Of a DNA stretch of 40,739 bases, positions 1 through 7,963 are shown one piece after another. Location of the stretch: the NCBI GenBank assembly GCA_031292625.1, contig JARLGU010000013.1, positions 1 to 40,739 of the forward strand. Reading direction: 5' to 3'. The stretch comes from Capsulimonadaceae bacterium. Its GTDB lineage: Bacteria > Armatimonadota > Armatimonadia > Armatimonadales > Capsulimonadaceae. A program made the translations under genes and the position numbers. The notes below the pieces were generated by a model. The model did no database searches, had not been told where the DNA came from, and was given only the letters and a program-made list of their open reading frames with translations. How positions within the stretch are numbered: position 1 is the first letter of the stretch; every line of letters starts with the position of its first letter.

Positions 1-93
1 ATGGAGAACGTCGCCAGCCAATCTTCGCTACGGGGTTTACGCCACCAGAGCGAAAGCGACTTCAGTGCTCGCTACGCACATAGCCTATCATAA
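1..93 (+). other. possible C-terminal end of an upstream gene
   Basis: The first frame is open from the window edge to a TAA at 91-93 (30 codons, serine-rich, no recognisable motif). It could be the tail of a gene outside the window or simply noncoding sequence. Bases 94-184 carry no feature I can support and are the likely 5' region of the next gene. Confidence 0.15.
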
Positions 94-184
94 TTTCCTT
101 GCTTTTGACGTGGCGCGAAGCGCCTAAGGATTCTTCGCTCGTAAGTTTCTCACTCGATTTCCGCTTTCGAGATTCAGGCAGGAA

Positions 185-1450
185 TTGGTTGACCTGCTGC
201 CTGACTATAGCGTCATGGTCAGACCACTCGTTTCCTCGATGCTCTCCGGCCGCAACGGCGCGATGCACGCTGTTCGCGTCGCTAGCCGCGAGCCCCTCCG
301 TACGACGACCGGCAGCGAAAACGAGCAACTGCTCTACTTCACGTCGACGAGCCTGAGCGACGACGCACGTTCGCTCGTCGTCATTGTAGGCGGTCCGGAC
401 GGCGCATTCAATCTCGCGTCCTACGATCTTCAATCGGGTGCGCGAAGAATGTTAACCAGTCATGCGCCCGGTTACCTCAAGTCATATGTTTACTTCGACG
501 GACAGCCGTATACAGGCTTCGGCCGGGCAAGCGTCAGTTTCGACTCCGCTCGACGCGTCCTCTATTACGTCCACGGTCGTCACCTCATGGCGGCGGAGCT
601 CGATGGCGGACTGCCGCGCATGCTTGCCGAATTGCCAGACGACCAGGTCACGGCATTTACCCATGTAAGCGCGGATGGAGCGCAGCTTTGCGTTCCGACC
701 ACCGATGCCCGCGCTCTCGCGGACGACGTCCTGGCCGGAGATTACGCCACGGGAATTGACGAAACCGTTCAGCGGGAGGGCTTATATTCCTTCCTGAATA
801 TTTTCGACGCCGAAACGGGCGCATCGATCTGCAACGAACCCGTGGAACGCGCCTGGGTAACGCACGTCCAGTTCAGCCCTGCAACAACGGACTACGTCGT
901 GTATAACCACGAGTGGCCGGCCGACTGCGGAATACGCCGCGTATGGTTGTGGGACCGCAGCGTCGAGTTGCAAATTAGAATGCGTCCGGAATCCGCGGAA
1001 CGAAGCCGCGAGGACTGGGCATGCCACGAAACGTGGGAGCGCGACGGATCGCACATTATTTATCATGGCGGCTACCGCAATGACGGTCCGGCATTTATCG
1101 GCCGCGTCTCCCCGGAAACCGGGCGAATCGAGGAGATCGCGTTTCCGGCTAAGTACACGCCGTACGGGCACTTCACGACGGGACGGCCGGGCTGGCTCGT
1201 CACGGATGGATATTATGTCTCCGAGACCGGCAAGATCCCGGGAAATTGGCTGACCCTGCTCCACGTCGATTGGGACAACCACGCCGTTGAGTGGTATCCG
1301 CTTTGCCCGACGGGATCGTCTTGGCGCAGCCAGGACGCGCACCCGCATCCAATCTTCGATGGCGCCGGCACGACCGTCTATTTCACATCGGACGCCGACG
1401 GTAAACTGGCTGTGTACAAGGTGGATGTAAGCGACATTGTCGACGAGTAG
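185..1450 (+). CDS. ogl: oligogalacturonate lyase (PL22 family)
   Basis: Predicted seven-bladed beta-propeller lyase that beta-eliminates short oligogalacturonides, a late intracellular step of pectin breakdown. The 421-residue product has no signal peptide, as expected for a cytoplasmic enzyme, and is slightly longer than the usual ~390 residues. Diagnostic segments are VQFSP (about 228-232), NHEW with His242, CHETW with His281, YHGG (about 293-296) and SQDAHPHP near 382-389. Gln383, His386 and His388 of the last segment match the QxxHxH metal site of characterised PL22 enzymes; His281 would be the further metal ligand and His242 the candidate base. The start is uncertain: TTG at 185 has AGGCAGGA very close upstream, while ATG at 215 has no clear ribosome-binding site. 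No other pectin gene lies next to it. Family call is firm; the exact substrate is inferred. Confidence 0.85.
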   Translation: MVDLLPDYSVMVRPLVSSMLSGRNGAMHAVRVASREPLRTTTGSENEQLLYFTSTSLSDDARSLVVIVGGPDGAFNLASYDLQSGARRMLTSHAPGYLKSYVYFDGQPYTGFGRASVSFDSARRVLYYVHGRHLMAAELDGGLPRMLAELPDDQVTAFTHVSADGAQLCVPTTDARALADDVLAGDYATGIDETVQREGLYSFLNIFDAETGASICNEPVERAWVTHVQFSPATTDYVVYNHEWPADCGIRRVWLWDRSVELQIRMRPESAERSREDWACHETWERDGSHIIYHGGYRNDGPAFIGRVSPETGRIEEIAFPAKYTPYGHFTTGRPGWLVTDGYYVSETGKIPGNWLTLLHVDWDNHAVEWYPLCPTGSSWRSQDAHPHPIFDGAGTTVYFTSDADGKLAVYKVDVSDIVDE

Positions 1451-1809
1451 AGTTCCCTCTTGGACAACGCGGCAAGCTGCTCAATCCCGTTAAGAGCGCC
1501 GATGTCCTCGTCAACATCATGCTTTCCAGCCCATCGGACGATTCCGCCGTGAAGAAACGCGAAGGTTGCGCGCTATTCCAAGTCCATATTCAACATATTT
1601 ATGCAATGCTTCGCAATAAAGCATCCGAAAATCGTTCCATCAATGGGTACATTGTATTTAGCGTTCTTCCTGAGCGGTCAGGCGTCATCGAGTGGACGTA
1701 AGCGCCTATGCGTTTCGATTACTTCCCCCGGATGATCGACGATTCAGATACCCATGCGTCCCAAACGCGGTAGCGCGCCAATTCTCAGTCCCGATTCTTT
1801 GGAGGAGTT
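1451..1809. other. intergenic stretch, no gene supported
   Basis: These 359 bases hold only a 60-codon frame (1519-1701) with no ribosome-binding site, no family resemblance and no codon pattern like its neighbours. The only clear signal is GGAGGAG at about 1800-1806, the ribosome-binding site of the next gene. I see no strong hairpin or promoter here. Confidence 0.5.
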
Positions 1810-2817
1810 ATGGTCACCGCAGTCTTCAGAAACGTCGCAATTGCGCTCGTAGTACTCTCGATTTTTCCGTCCGTGCGCCTGCGAGCGGATTCGCCCGCCG
1901 CCCCCGCGCCGGCGCCGAGCGCGGTTGCGCCGCCGCCGCAACCGGTCGCTCCTCCTGCCGTCGCCCCGCAGCCCGCCGCGCCTATCGATCCGCACGTCGC
2001 CGCACATGATAAGTTCGTCGCCGACGCGCAAAAGGCGCTCGAAGACGGCCTGCGAGGCAAGGCTGTCCGGCTGTTCTCGCAGGCGCTGACGGAGGTTCCC
2101 ACGGACACGGCGACGGCGCTTCAGGCGGCGCAATTGGCGTATGACATTGAAAACTACCTGGTCGCGGCAGACCTTGCGGCGGTTGGACTCGATGGAGCAA
2201 GCGATGCCAACCAGAGGGCTCAAGCACGGGCTCTACTCGATAAGTGGCAGCCAGACTATAAGTCCGCAGCCGGGAAACGCTTTGATAAGGCCATGGAACT
2301 CGTCAGCCAGGGAAAGTTCGTGGAGGCGCTCCCGGATCTAAGAAAGGCAATGGCGCTGTCCAACAAGCCTCAGGAAAAGCAAATTGCACTGTGGCTGGTC
2401 TGCTATTGCGCCGGTCTGCACGATGAATCGCTTGACCACTTGCGAGCGTGGTTTAAACTTCCCAGCGCAAGGTTCAGCGATATCGCCTCACTCAGCGGCG
2501 CGTCTGCATTGCAGGCGTGTTACGAAGAAGTGAGTAAGGATCCAGTTCATTCAAATCTTCTGGATGATGCGTTTGGAGAGAGGGCCCACACATCGCCCTG
2601 GCCCAATCCAGCGCCTACGCCCGCACCCGCGACGCCAACGCCAGCGACGCCCGCACCCGCGACGCCAACGCCAGCGACGCCCGCACCCGCGACGCCTACG
2701 CCAGCGACGCCCGCACCCGCGACGCCAACGCCAGCGACGCCCGCACCCGCGACGCCAACGCCAACGCCAGCTACGCCTGCGCCCGCTACGCCTGCGGCGG
2801 TTCCTTCGCCGCAATAG
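1810..2817 (+). CDS. secreted TPR-like protein with Pro/Ala/Thr-rich C-terminal repeats
   Basis: A 335-residue protein of unknown function. It starts with a signal peptide (hydrophobic residues about 8-22, cleavage near ADS), followed by a short Pro/Ala-rich linker (28-58). A helical middle part (about 62-245) is built of alanine-rich segments that look like degenerate tetratricopeptide repeats, for example FVADAQKALEDG and RFDKAMELVSQGKFVEAL. The C terminus (about 265-335) is a low-complexity run of ATPAPATPTP decapeptides, encoded by a near-perfect 30-bp tandem repeat. The start is well set: GGAGGAG lies just upstream of ATG 1810. The protein is probably exported, with the Pro-rich tail acting as a spacer through the cell wall or periplasm; that role is inference. 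It converges with the minus-strand gene at 2885. Confidence 0.8.
   Translation: MVTAVFRNVAIALVVLSIFPSVRLRADSPAAPAPAPSAVAPPPQPVAPPAVAPQPAAPIDPHVAAHDKFVADAQKALEDGLRGKAVRLFSQALTEVPTDTATALQAAQLAYDIENYLVAADLAAVGLDGASDANQRAQARALLDKWQPDYKSAAGKRFDKAMELVSQGKFVEALPDLRKAMALSNKPQEKQIALWLVCYCAGLHDESLDHLRAWFKLPSARFSDIASLSGASALQACYEEVSKDPVHSNLLDDAFGERAHTSPWPNPAPTPAPATPTPATPAPATPTPATPAPATPTPATPAPATPTPATPAPATPTPTPATPAPATPAAVPSPQ
2608..2760 (+). repeat. 30-bp in-frame minisatellite (about 5 units)
   Basis: Units of the form CCAGCGACGCCCGCACCCGC + GACGCCAACG follow one another, four of them almost identical between 2641 and 2760 (one unit has CCTACG instead of CCAACG). A diverged unit precedes them and shorter, degenerate pieces follow to about 2800. 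The 30-bp period keeps the reading frame and encodes the decapeptide ATPAPATPTP. Near-identity at DNA level suggests recent slippage, so copy number may vary between strains. Confidence 0.9.
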
Positions 2818-2884
2818 GCGATGGATATCGGCGCGAGGGGGGCGTTCGCCTGGCCGCTGTCCGGATCAAGTAGGCTGCCGCGTA

Positions 2885-3295
2885 TCACCGCCGCTTTGCG
2901 CCCATGCGGTGCGCCGCGTAAAGACACAGAGCCGCAATCACGATCTGCGAGGCGGGGCTTTTGACTGAGCGGCCGTGCCCAATAAACCAGCGATGATCCG
3001 TGTGCGTTGGAAACAGCATGCGTTGGACGAATCCAAAGCGATGAAGCATATTCTCGCCGTCGGGAGACAGTCCGCCGAGCGCTCCAAGCATCTCAGGCGA
3101 CGAAATCCCATGACGCCACCAGACATAAGCGATCGTCAGCGCCGCGAGAGGCAACTCGACATGCACGTCATAGTCGCGGTGCGGAATCAGATCGGCCACT
3201 CCGTGCGAGACGACGCCAGCCGAGAACGCATTGCCGGCCTTACCCACGCGCCCGCCAACGAACGCGCCGATGGACGCATGAACCCAGGGCATCAT
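2885..3295 (-). CDS. small integral membrane protein with HGVADLIPHRDYD motif
   Basis: A 136-residue protein with hydrophobic stretches at the N terminus (about 5-35), the middle (about 48-60) and near the C terminus (about 115-128). The segment HGVADLIPHRDYD (about 31-43), rich in His and Asp, and later HTDHRWFIGHG resemble the membrane-bound metal-dependent hydrolase-like proteins that carry conserved His/Asp in membrane-proximal loops. That similarity is loose and I assign no function. Two ATG codons are adjacent (3295 and 3292); AAGGAA lies about 11 bases upstream of the first. It follows the lytic transglycosylase gene by 44 bases on the same strand, so it is probably the last gene of that operon. 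Confidence 0.7.
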   Translation of the reverse strand: MMPWVHASIGAFVGGRVGKAGNAFSAGVVSHGVADLIPHRDYDVHVELPLAALTIAYVWWRHGISSPEMLGALGGLSPDGENMLHRFGFVQRMLFPTHTDHRWFIGHGRSVKSPASQIVIAALCLYAAHRMGAKRR

Positions 3296-3339
3296 CGATT
3301 CAATTTCCTTACTGCCATGAATGAAAATACCGGTTCATG

Positions 3340-4509
3340 TCACAGACCGCAGATTCTCTTGTACAGCGAGGCCACCTTACGGACATATCGCCTGGTCTCG
3401 CGATAGGGCGGGACGCCCTGGTAGCGGTGAACGGCGCCGCTGCCGGCATTGTATGCGGCCATCGTCAGAATCAACGTGTTGATCGGAACCAAACCCTGCG
3501 CCGTCGCGCCTCCATAACTCTTTACGTGCGAGCTCAGGATATGCACGGCCGCGCCGATGTTCTGGACGGGATCGTAGGCGTCGGCAACCCCGAGACCGGC
3601 GGCGGTGCCCGGCATGAGTTGACTAAGGCCCATCGCCCCCGTACGCGATGTCGAGTACGGATCAAAGTTCGATTCCGCGAGGATCATCGCGATCACCAGG
3701 CGAGGGTCCAGCTTCTCGTACTCGCTGTAAAACAGGATGCTCGTCGTGATCGTGTCCACCTGAAGCGGCGTCAAGTGCGAGTTCGATCTCGAAACGAACG
3801 CGCGGTACGGCCCGTAGACGCTCAGCGCCGCCTGTGAAAGCCGCGCGATCGGATGGCCGCCGCCGTAGTCGGCGCGAGCATCGTATCTCGCCGAACGGCT
3901 GGCCGTGCCGCCAGACGCCCTTGCGCGCTGCGCTGCCTTAGCGGCCGCGGCAACGGCGGCCTGCTGAAGCGCCGCCGCTTCATCGCGCTCCGCCTGTTCC
4001 ACCGCGCCTTCCGGAGCGGACGCAATCATCGGGACAATCGACCGAAGGGCGGCGATCGTCGCGGCATCCGGCACGGCGACCAGAGCGCGCAGCGTACTTC
4101 CCGTATCGAGCCACTGCCAGTCGTTGTCGCTGGCTACGGACACATTGATCGATCCGGCGCGCGTCTCGATAATCAGCATGACGCCCGTGTCCAGCGTCGC
4201 CTTACCCGCGACGCGCCCCGCGATCTCCACCGTTTGTCCGGCAAAGTCGTCAAGCACAAACGAAGGGCGCGTGGAATTGACAAGGGACTGGAACGGTCCG
4301 GCGACAGCCTTCCGGATGACGAGGAAGTCGTGTCCAGGATCACGCGCTTCCGAAGACGACGCGGCGACATCGACCAGGGCCGCGCTTCGCCCCGTAACCG
4401 GCGGCGTCTCCGCAAGACCTCGCGGCGACACTCCGATCAGAAGAAGCCCCATTCCGGCGCCCGCCAGGATCGCCCGGCAGACGATAAATCGCAAAAGTCG
4501 CATGCCCAT
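3340..4509 (-). CDS. lytic transglycosylase (SLT domain), secreted
   Basis: Predicted periplasmic murein lytic transglycosylase that cleaves the MurNAc-GlcNAc bond of peptidoglycan. The 389-residue product has an N-terminal signal peptide (MGMRLLRF..., hydrophobic to about residue 28). A middle beta-rich region (about 70-150) looks OB-fold-like, then comes an Ala/Gln-rich helical stretch (about 160-205). The C-terminal SLT domain starts about residue 245: catalytic Glu in ILAESNFDP (Glu279), then TGAMGLSQLMPGTA and MAAYNAGSGAV, the three classic SLT motifs, and YVRKV near the end. The frame is open further upstream to 4590, but that would remove the signal peptide from the N terminus; ATG 4509 or ATG 4503 fits best. 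It lies 37 bases after the phospholipase-D-like gene. Confidence 0.9.
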   Translation of the reverse strand: MGMRLLRFIVCRAILAGAGMGLLLIGVSPRGLAETPPVTGRSAALVDVAASSSEARDPGHDFLVIRKAVAGPFQSLVNSTRPSFVLDDFAGQTVEIAGRVAGKATLDTGVMLIIETRAGSINVSVASDNDWQWLDTGSTLRALVAVPDAATIAALRSIVPMIASAPEGAVEQAERDEAAALQQAAVAAAAKAAQRARASGGTASRSARYDARADYGGGHPIARLSQAALSVYGPYRAFVSRSNSHLTPLQVDTITTSILFYSEYEKLDPRLVIAMILAESNFDPYSTSRTGAMGLSQLMPGTAAGLGVADAYDPVQNIGAAVHILSSHVKSYGGATAQGLVPINTLILTMAAYNAGSGAVHRYQGVPPYRETRRYVRKVASLYKRICGL

Positions 4510-4546
4510 AGAACAAATCCGGGCGTATAGTATCACATTCGGCAGT

Positions 4547-5671
4547 TCAATGCAAATTCCGCACCGGCGTAGCGTGTAAACTGATCTCACGTTCGATCCT
4601 TGCCTTCAGGCGATCGACGTAATCGCTGTACAAATCCGCGACTGGCGCGTTCTCCAGAAGCAGAACGTTTTCGGAATTGCGTTCGGCGCTTCGCGAAAAG
4701 TTAAACGATCCGGTGATCACGAGGTCGTCCACGACGAGCACCTTATTGTGCATGAAATCATGCGGAGCATTGGGCCGATACGGGCGTGACAGCTTCCCCG
4801 TAAGACCGGCCCGCTCCACGATTTCGCGAACGGCGGGAATCTTCCAATGGTTGTGCGGCACATCCTGCCACTGACGCAAAACGCCTTCCATCTGCGTTTT
4901 GTCGTAGACGCCGTCTACGTGAACTTTGCCCCGGTCAAGCAACTCCAGCAACGATTGAAGCAGCGTACCGGAGTTGAGGAGCATCGAGCAAACTCGAACA
5001 CGATATTTAGCCGACGCCACCCGTGCGGCAATCTCGCCGTCAATCTCATGCCCGCACCCTGGAGAAAACATCGCGCGAGCCCGCAAGCGCTGCCCCTTGT
5101 AATAGAGGGAGTCCACGTATGTCGTGACAAACTTCCCCGTTCCGTCCATCTTGCGCTTCTCCCACAGCTCCTCGAAGTCGCGAGAATAGTCCGCCGCGAT
5201 CTCTGGGCTCTGAATGCGCACGATATTATTGTCTTGCAACGTAAACGCGTCGTCCGTAAAGTTGGTCGAGCCCGTCCAAACCGTCGCACAAGAGCTGCCG
5301 GCATCGCGCACCGTATACTTGTTGTGCATCAACTCAAGGCCGCCGATACGCTGAAAGGGGTATCCAAGCGCCTGAACATGCGCGCCGGTGCCTGGCGATG
5401 CGGGGTCGATGCCGACGGCGGTCGCAGGCTGAGCAGGCTTATCGGCATCGTAGACGATCCGGATGCGCACCCCAGCCGCCGCGCGTTCCGCCAGCGCTTC
5501 CGTGATAATGCGCTCGATCGAGGGACTGAGGCGAAAGTCGTAAAAGGCAAGATCGAGAGTCCTTGAAGCGCCCGCGATAAACGCAGCGTACCAGAATGCG
5601 ACATCCTCCGCTGTCTGGGCGCCTTGCAGGAGAAAAGACACATTCAGATCGTCATCGTGCGTGCGCGCCAC
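4547..5671 (-). CDS. phospholipase D-like domain protein (two HKD motifs)
   Basis: A 374-residue member of the phospholipase D superfamily with both catalytic motifs: HNKYTVRD (His116, Lys118, Asp123) followed by TGSTNFTDDA, and HNKVLVVDD (His308, Lys310, Asp315) followed by TGSFNFSRSAERNSEN. Two HKD motifs in one chain form one active site working through a phospho-His intermediate; substrates in this family range from phospholipids to DNA, so the substrate cannot be named. No signal peptide is visible. I chose the GTG at 5671: AAAGGA lies 11 bases upstream, and the GTG begins two bases after the stop of the CbiX gene (TGA 5676-5674). The longer frame to 5947 is only the shadow of CbiX. Translational coupling with CbiX is likely. 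Confidence 0.85.
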   Translation of the reverse strand: MARTHDDDLNVSFLLQGAQTAEDVAFWYAAFIAGASRTLDLAFYDFRLSPSIERIITEALAERAAAGVRIRIVYDADKPAQPATAVGIDPASPGTGAHVQALGYPFQRIGGLELMHNKYTVRDAGSSCATVWTGSTNFTDDAFTLQDNNIVRIQSPEIAADYSRDFEELWEKRKMDGTGKFVTTYVDSLYYKGQRLRARAMFSPGCGHEIDGEIAARVASAKYRVRVCSMLLNSGTLLQSLLELLDRGKVHVDGVYDKTQMEGVLRQWQDVPHNHWKIPAVREIVERAGLTGKLSRPYRPNAPHDFMHNKVLVVDDLVITGSFNFSRSAERNSENVLLLENAPVADLYSDYVDRLKARIEREISLHATPVRNLH

Positions 5672-5673
5672 GG

Positions 5674-6690
5674 TCAGAGCGATCCTTTCGCAACGTTCGC
5701 GGCCTCGTCTTCGAGCGCTTCGCGCGCCCTGTCGAGAATCACGTCCGTAACGAGCGGGGACATTCCCAGATATTGCCCCATGCGGAATTCGACATCGGGA
5801 TGCGTCGCTCGCGCCTCGTCGATTGCGTTCGGCAAGTCCGAGGCCACGTGCGTTCCGACGTGTAGGAAGCATGGAATCGCCGTAATCCGGCGAGCGCCTG
5901 CACGAATACACTCCTTGATGGCGTCTGGGATCGACGGCTGTTCGCATTCGAGGAAGCCCGCTTGAACGATTGGAAAGACATTGCGCCGCTTGACGCCATC
6001 GACGATTTTGAGAGCCACCGTGTTGGCTTCCGCTTTGGGCGATCCGTGAACCAAGACGAGGAGTGCGTCGGTACTCTTCACCTCGCTCTCGCCAAGCAAC
6101 ATGGGCGAGTCATCGCATTCGGCGTCCGGCGAAGATCCGGACTGATCGGCGCTCATGTCGGGCGTCTGCGTCAAAAGCGTGCCAGGACAACCAGAGGTCC
6201 CGCGAACCGGGCAATCGTGGCGGATCAAGCACGTTCGAGGATCGACCCAAAGTCCGTCGCGCCAGCGAGCAGCCGGTCTAGGGGCGAGTGCGTGCGATAT
6301 CAAGGCATCCGCCAGCCGGTCGTCGCTGCCGAGACAAGACGCGACCATGAACTTCATCGCCGGATAATCGCTCCCGACTTCGGCAAGCTTCCTTGGCAAG
6401 CTCGTCGTCACGAAATAGCCGGGCACCAAAAAAAACGGGGCGACAACCACGCGTGAAACTTCCGCGGCCGAAAGCCGTTGAACCGCGCGTTCAAACGTTG
6501 GAGCCGAATAGTTGAGATAACCAACCTCCACGGCGGCGAAACCGCCGACCTGCCGCAAGCGAATTGCGTGCTCGGCAAGAGCCGCCCCAGCGCCGCAAAG
6601 CAACGAGCCGTGGGAAAACAAAATGAGCCCAAAGCGATCCGATCCCGGGGCGTTATATTTCCGAGCGCCAGTGATTGCTGAGCTTATCAT
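5674..6690 (-). CDS. cbiX: sirohydrochlorin chelatase family protein with two CbiX domains
   Basis: The class II chelatase family inserts Co or Fe into sirohydrochlorin for cobalamin or siroheme synthesis. The 338-residue chain has two CbiX repeats: about 20-140 with FSHGSL (His27) and about 208-325 with LVHGSP (His215). The second repeat keeps the metal-site histidines in PCFLHVGTHVASDLP (His277, His281). The matching place in the first repeat reads PFFLVPGYFVTTSLP, without His, so its site seems altered. A linker (about 145-200) contains Cys154, Cys160 and Cys168, which might bind metal or an Fe-S cluster (inference). The ATG overlaps the stop of the truncated haemoglobin gene in an ATGA, so the two are co-translated. 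No other cobalamin or siroheme gene is in the window. Confidence 0.85.
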   Translation of the reverse strand: MISSAITGARKYNAPGSDRFGLILFSHGSLLCGAGAALAEHAIRLRQVGGFAAVEVGYLNYSAPTFERAVQRLSAAEVSRVVVAPFFLVPGYFVTTSLPRKLAEVGSDYPAMKFMVASCLGSDDRLADALISHALAPRPAARWRDGLWVDPRTCLIRHDCPVRGTSGCPGTLLTQTPDMSADQSGSSPDAECDDSPMLLGESEVKSTDALLVLVHGSPKAEANTVALKIVDGVKRRNVFPIVQAGFLECEQPSIPDAIKECIRAGARRITAIPCFLHVGTHVASDLPNAIDEARATHPDVEFRMGQYLGMSPLVTDVILDRAREALEDEAANVAKGSL

Positions 6691-7100
6691 GTATTTGGTA
6701 ACCGCATCCGTCCCGGCGCCGGTTCCTCGTGGTTTATTAAAAATGTCGCGGAATGATCGAAGTACGCCATCATAACGTCCCGATGCTCAGCAAACGCTGC
6801 GATCGCATCAAGCGCCTCTCGCATGCAGACAATCCATGCGTCGCGCAAGGCATGCCCAATCTCGAACGGCGCATGCCGCATCCGCAAGCGCGGAGCGCCG
6901 CGACGCTGCGAAAAGTAGTCAGGACCGCCGAACCGCTGAATGAGAAACCACCCGAGGTGAAGCTTGCCGGGTTCAAGATCAACGGGATACAGGCGGCGCA
7001 GGGAAGAATTGCTTTCCACGCGCCGGTAAAACTCTTCGACAAGATCGAAAAATGGGCCATCGCCACCCACGGCGCCATGTATCGCACTTTCTTCCGCCAT
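6687..7100 (-). CDS. glbO: group II truncated haemoglobin (GlbO type)
   Basis: A 137-residue haem protein of the trHbO group, which binds O2 and NO and is often linked to oxidative or nitrosative stress. The order FFDLVEEFYRRV (helix B, Tyr25 as candidate B10), LHLGWFLIQRFGGPDYF (helix E region), RLRMRHAPF (proximal His76) and RDAWI (Trp89, the G8 Trp of group II) is diagnostic. The ATG at 7100 is chosen because the globin fold starts right after it; the longer frame to 7268 adds unrelated sequence. There is no Shine-Dalgarno sequence, and a TATAAT box ends six bases before the ATG, suggesting a leaderless mRNA. First gene of the minus-strand operon with CbiX, the PLD-like protein, the transglycosylase and the small membrane protein. 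Confidence 0.88.
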   Translation of the reverse strand: MAEESAIHGAVGGDGPFFDLVEEFYRRVESNSSLRRLYPVDLEPGKLHLGWFLIQRFGGPDYFSQRRGAPRLRMRHAPFEIGHALRDAWIVCMREALDAIAAFAEHRDVMMAYFDHSATFLINHEEPAPGRMRLPNT

Positions 7101-7106
7101 AGCTGA

Positions 7107-7112
7107 ATTATA
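7107..7112 (-). promoter_or_regulatory. -10 box TATAAT for leaderless truncated haemoglobin mRNA
   Basis: Read on the minus strand, a perfect TATAAT is followed by six bases and then the ATG at 7100. With normal spacing transcription would begin at or next to the start codon. No TTGACA-like -35 box is seen at 16-18 bases. The region 7101-7318 separates the divergent haemoglobin and glutathione peroxidase genes and probably holds both promoters. Confidence 0.5.
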
Positions 7113-7318
7113 CCGCGCAATCGGCCCGATCTTCCCGATCCAGAAGCTGGACGAGCGCCGCCAATGCCAGGCGTGGAAACGAGCGCTAAACCGCCACGCC
7201 CATGATCGGCGCGGCAAAACGATAGCCAGAGGATACGAAAACAATTCTCTGTAAGAAAGGATTCCCAATTGTTTGCATCGAATAAGAGGTCATAAGCGTT
7301 CGACAGTGGGAGGTTGAC

Positions 7319-7912
7319 ATGCAATCCACATATCTGATTGCGCTGGGTACGCTGTGCGTCGCGGCGGCGTTCCTCGCATCGCGCTCTGCCGCCGCGGCCG
7401 AACCCGCGCAGGCAAGCGTCCTCGGATTCACGGTCAAGGATATCGATGGACAGGACGTACAGCTCTCCAAATTCGCCGGCAAGGTATTGCTAATCGTCAA
7501 TGTTGCCTCGCTTTGCGGCAACACGCCGCAATACAAGCCGCTCGAGGCGCTGTACGAGAAATACAAGGACCGGGGCTTTGAGATCCTCGCGTTTCCCGCG
7601 AACAACTTCCTATTCCAGGAGCCCGGCAGCGACGCGCAAATCCGCGAGTTCTGCACAAGCCACTACAATGTCACGTTCCCTCTGTTCTCTAAGATCTCGG
7701 TCAAAGGAAGCGGGATCCATCCCCTCTATAAATTCTTGACCAGCAAGGCGACGGATCCCGAGTTCGGAGGCGATATCGAATGGAACTTCGCAAAGTTTCT
7801 GATCGGCCGGGATGGCAAAATCGCCGGGCGCGTCAAAGCAGGCCGATCCCCGGACAGCCCCGAAGTGGTCGCGCAGATCGAAGAGTTGCTCAGTGCGCCA
7901 GCGCCGCATTGA
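7319..7912 (+). CDS. glutathione peroxidase family protein, secreted (thioredoxin-type)
   Basis: A 197-residue thiol peroxidase of the glutathione peroxidase superfamily with an N-terminal signal peptide (hydrophobic 6-20, cleavage after the ASRSAAAAE region), so it should act outside the cytoplasm. Catalytic residues are present: Cys66 in NVASLCGNTPQY, Gln100 in NFLFQEPG, and Trp155-Asn156 in IEWNFAKF. Cys112 in REFCTSHYNVTFPLF sits where thioredoxin-dependent members have their resolving cysteine, which suggests an atypical 2-Cys mechanism rather than use of glutathione. The Cys often seen in FPCNQF is Ala here. The start is supported by GGGAGG at 7307-7312. It is divergent from the truncated haemoglobin operon, so the two may share a stress-response promoter region (inference). 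Confidence 0.9.
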   Translation: MQSTYLIALGTLCVAAAFLASRSAAAAEPAQASVLGFTVKDIDGQDVQLSKFAGKVLLIVNVASLCGNTPQYKPLEALYEKYKDRGFEILAFPANNFLFQEPGSDAQIREFCTSHYNVTFPLFSKISVKGSGIHPLYKFLTSKATDPEFGGDIEWNFAKFLIGRDGKIAGRVKAGRSPDSPEVVAQIEELLSAPAPH

Positions 7913-7949
7913 GCGAGGTTGCACGCTAGCGCTGTCGGCCGCAATGCGC

Positions 7950-7955
7950 TATAAT
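7950..7955 (+). promoter_or_regulatory. -10 box TATAAT for leaderless anSME mRNA
   Basis: TATAAT ends eight bases before the ATG at 7964, and no Shine-Dalgarno sequence separates them (CCTGAACG). This layout predicts transcription starting at or next to the A of ATG. A recognisable -35 box at normal distance is missing. Confidence 0.5.
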
Positions 7956-7963
7956 CCTGAACG

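Noticed and set aside
1519-1701. 60-codon plus-strand frame between the oligogalacturonate lyase and TPR-like genes
   Set aside because: No ribosome-binding site, no recognisable motif and composition unlike neighbouring genes.
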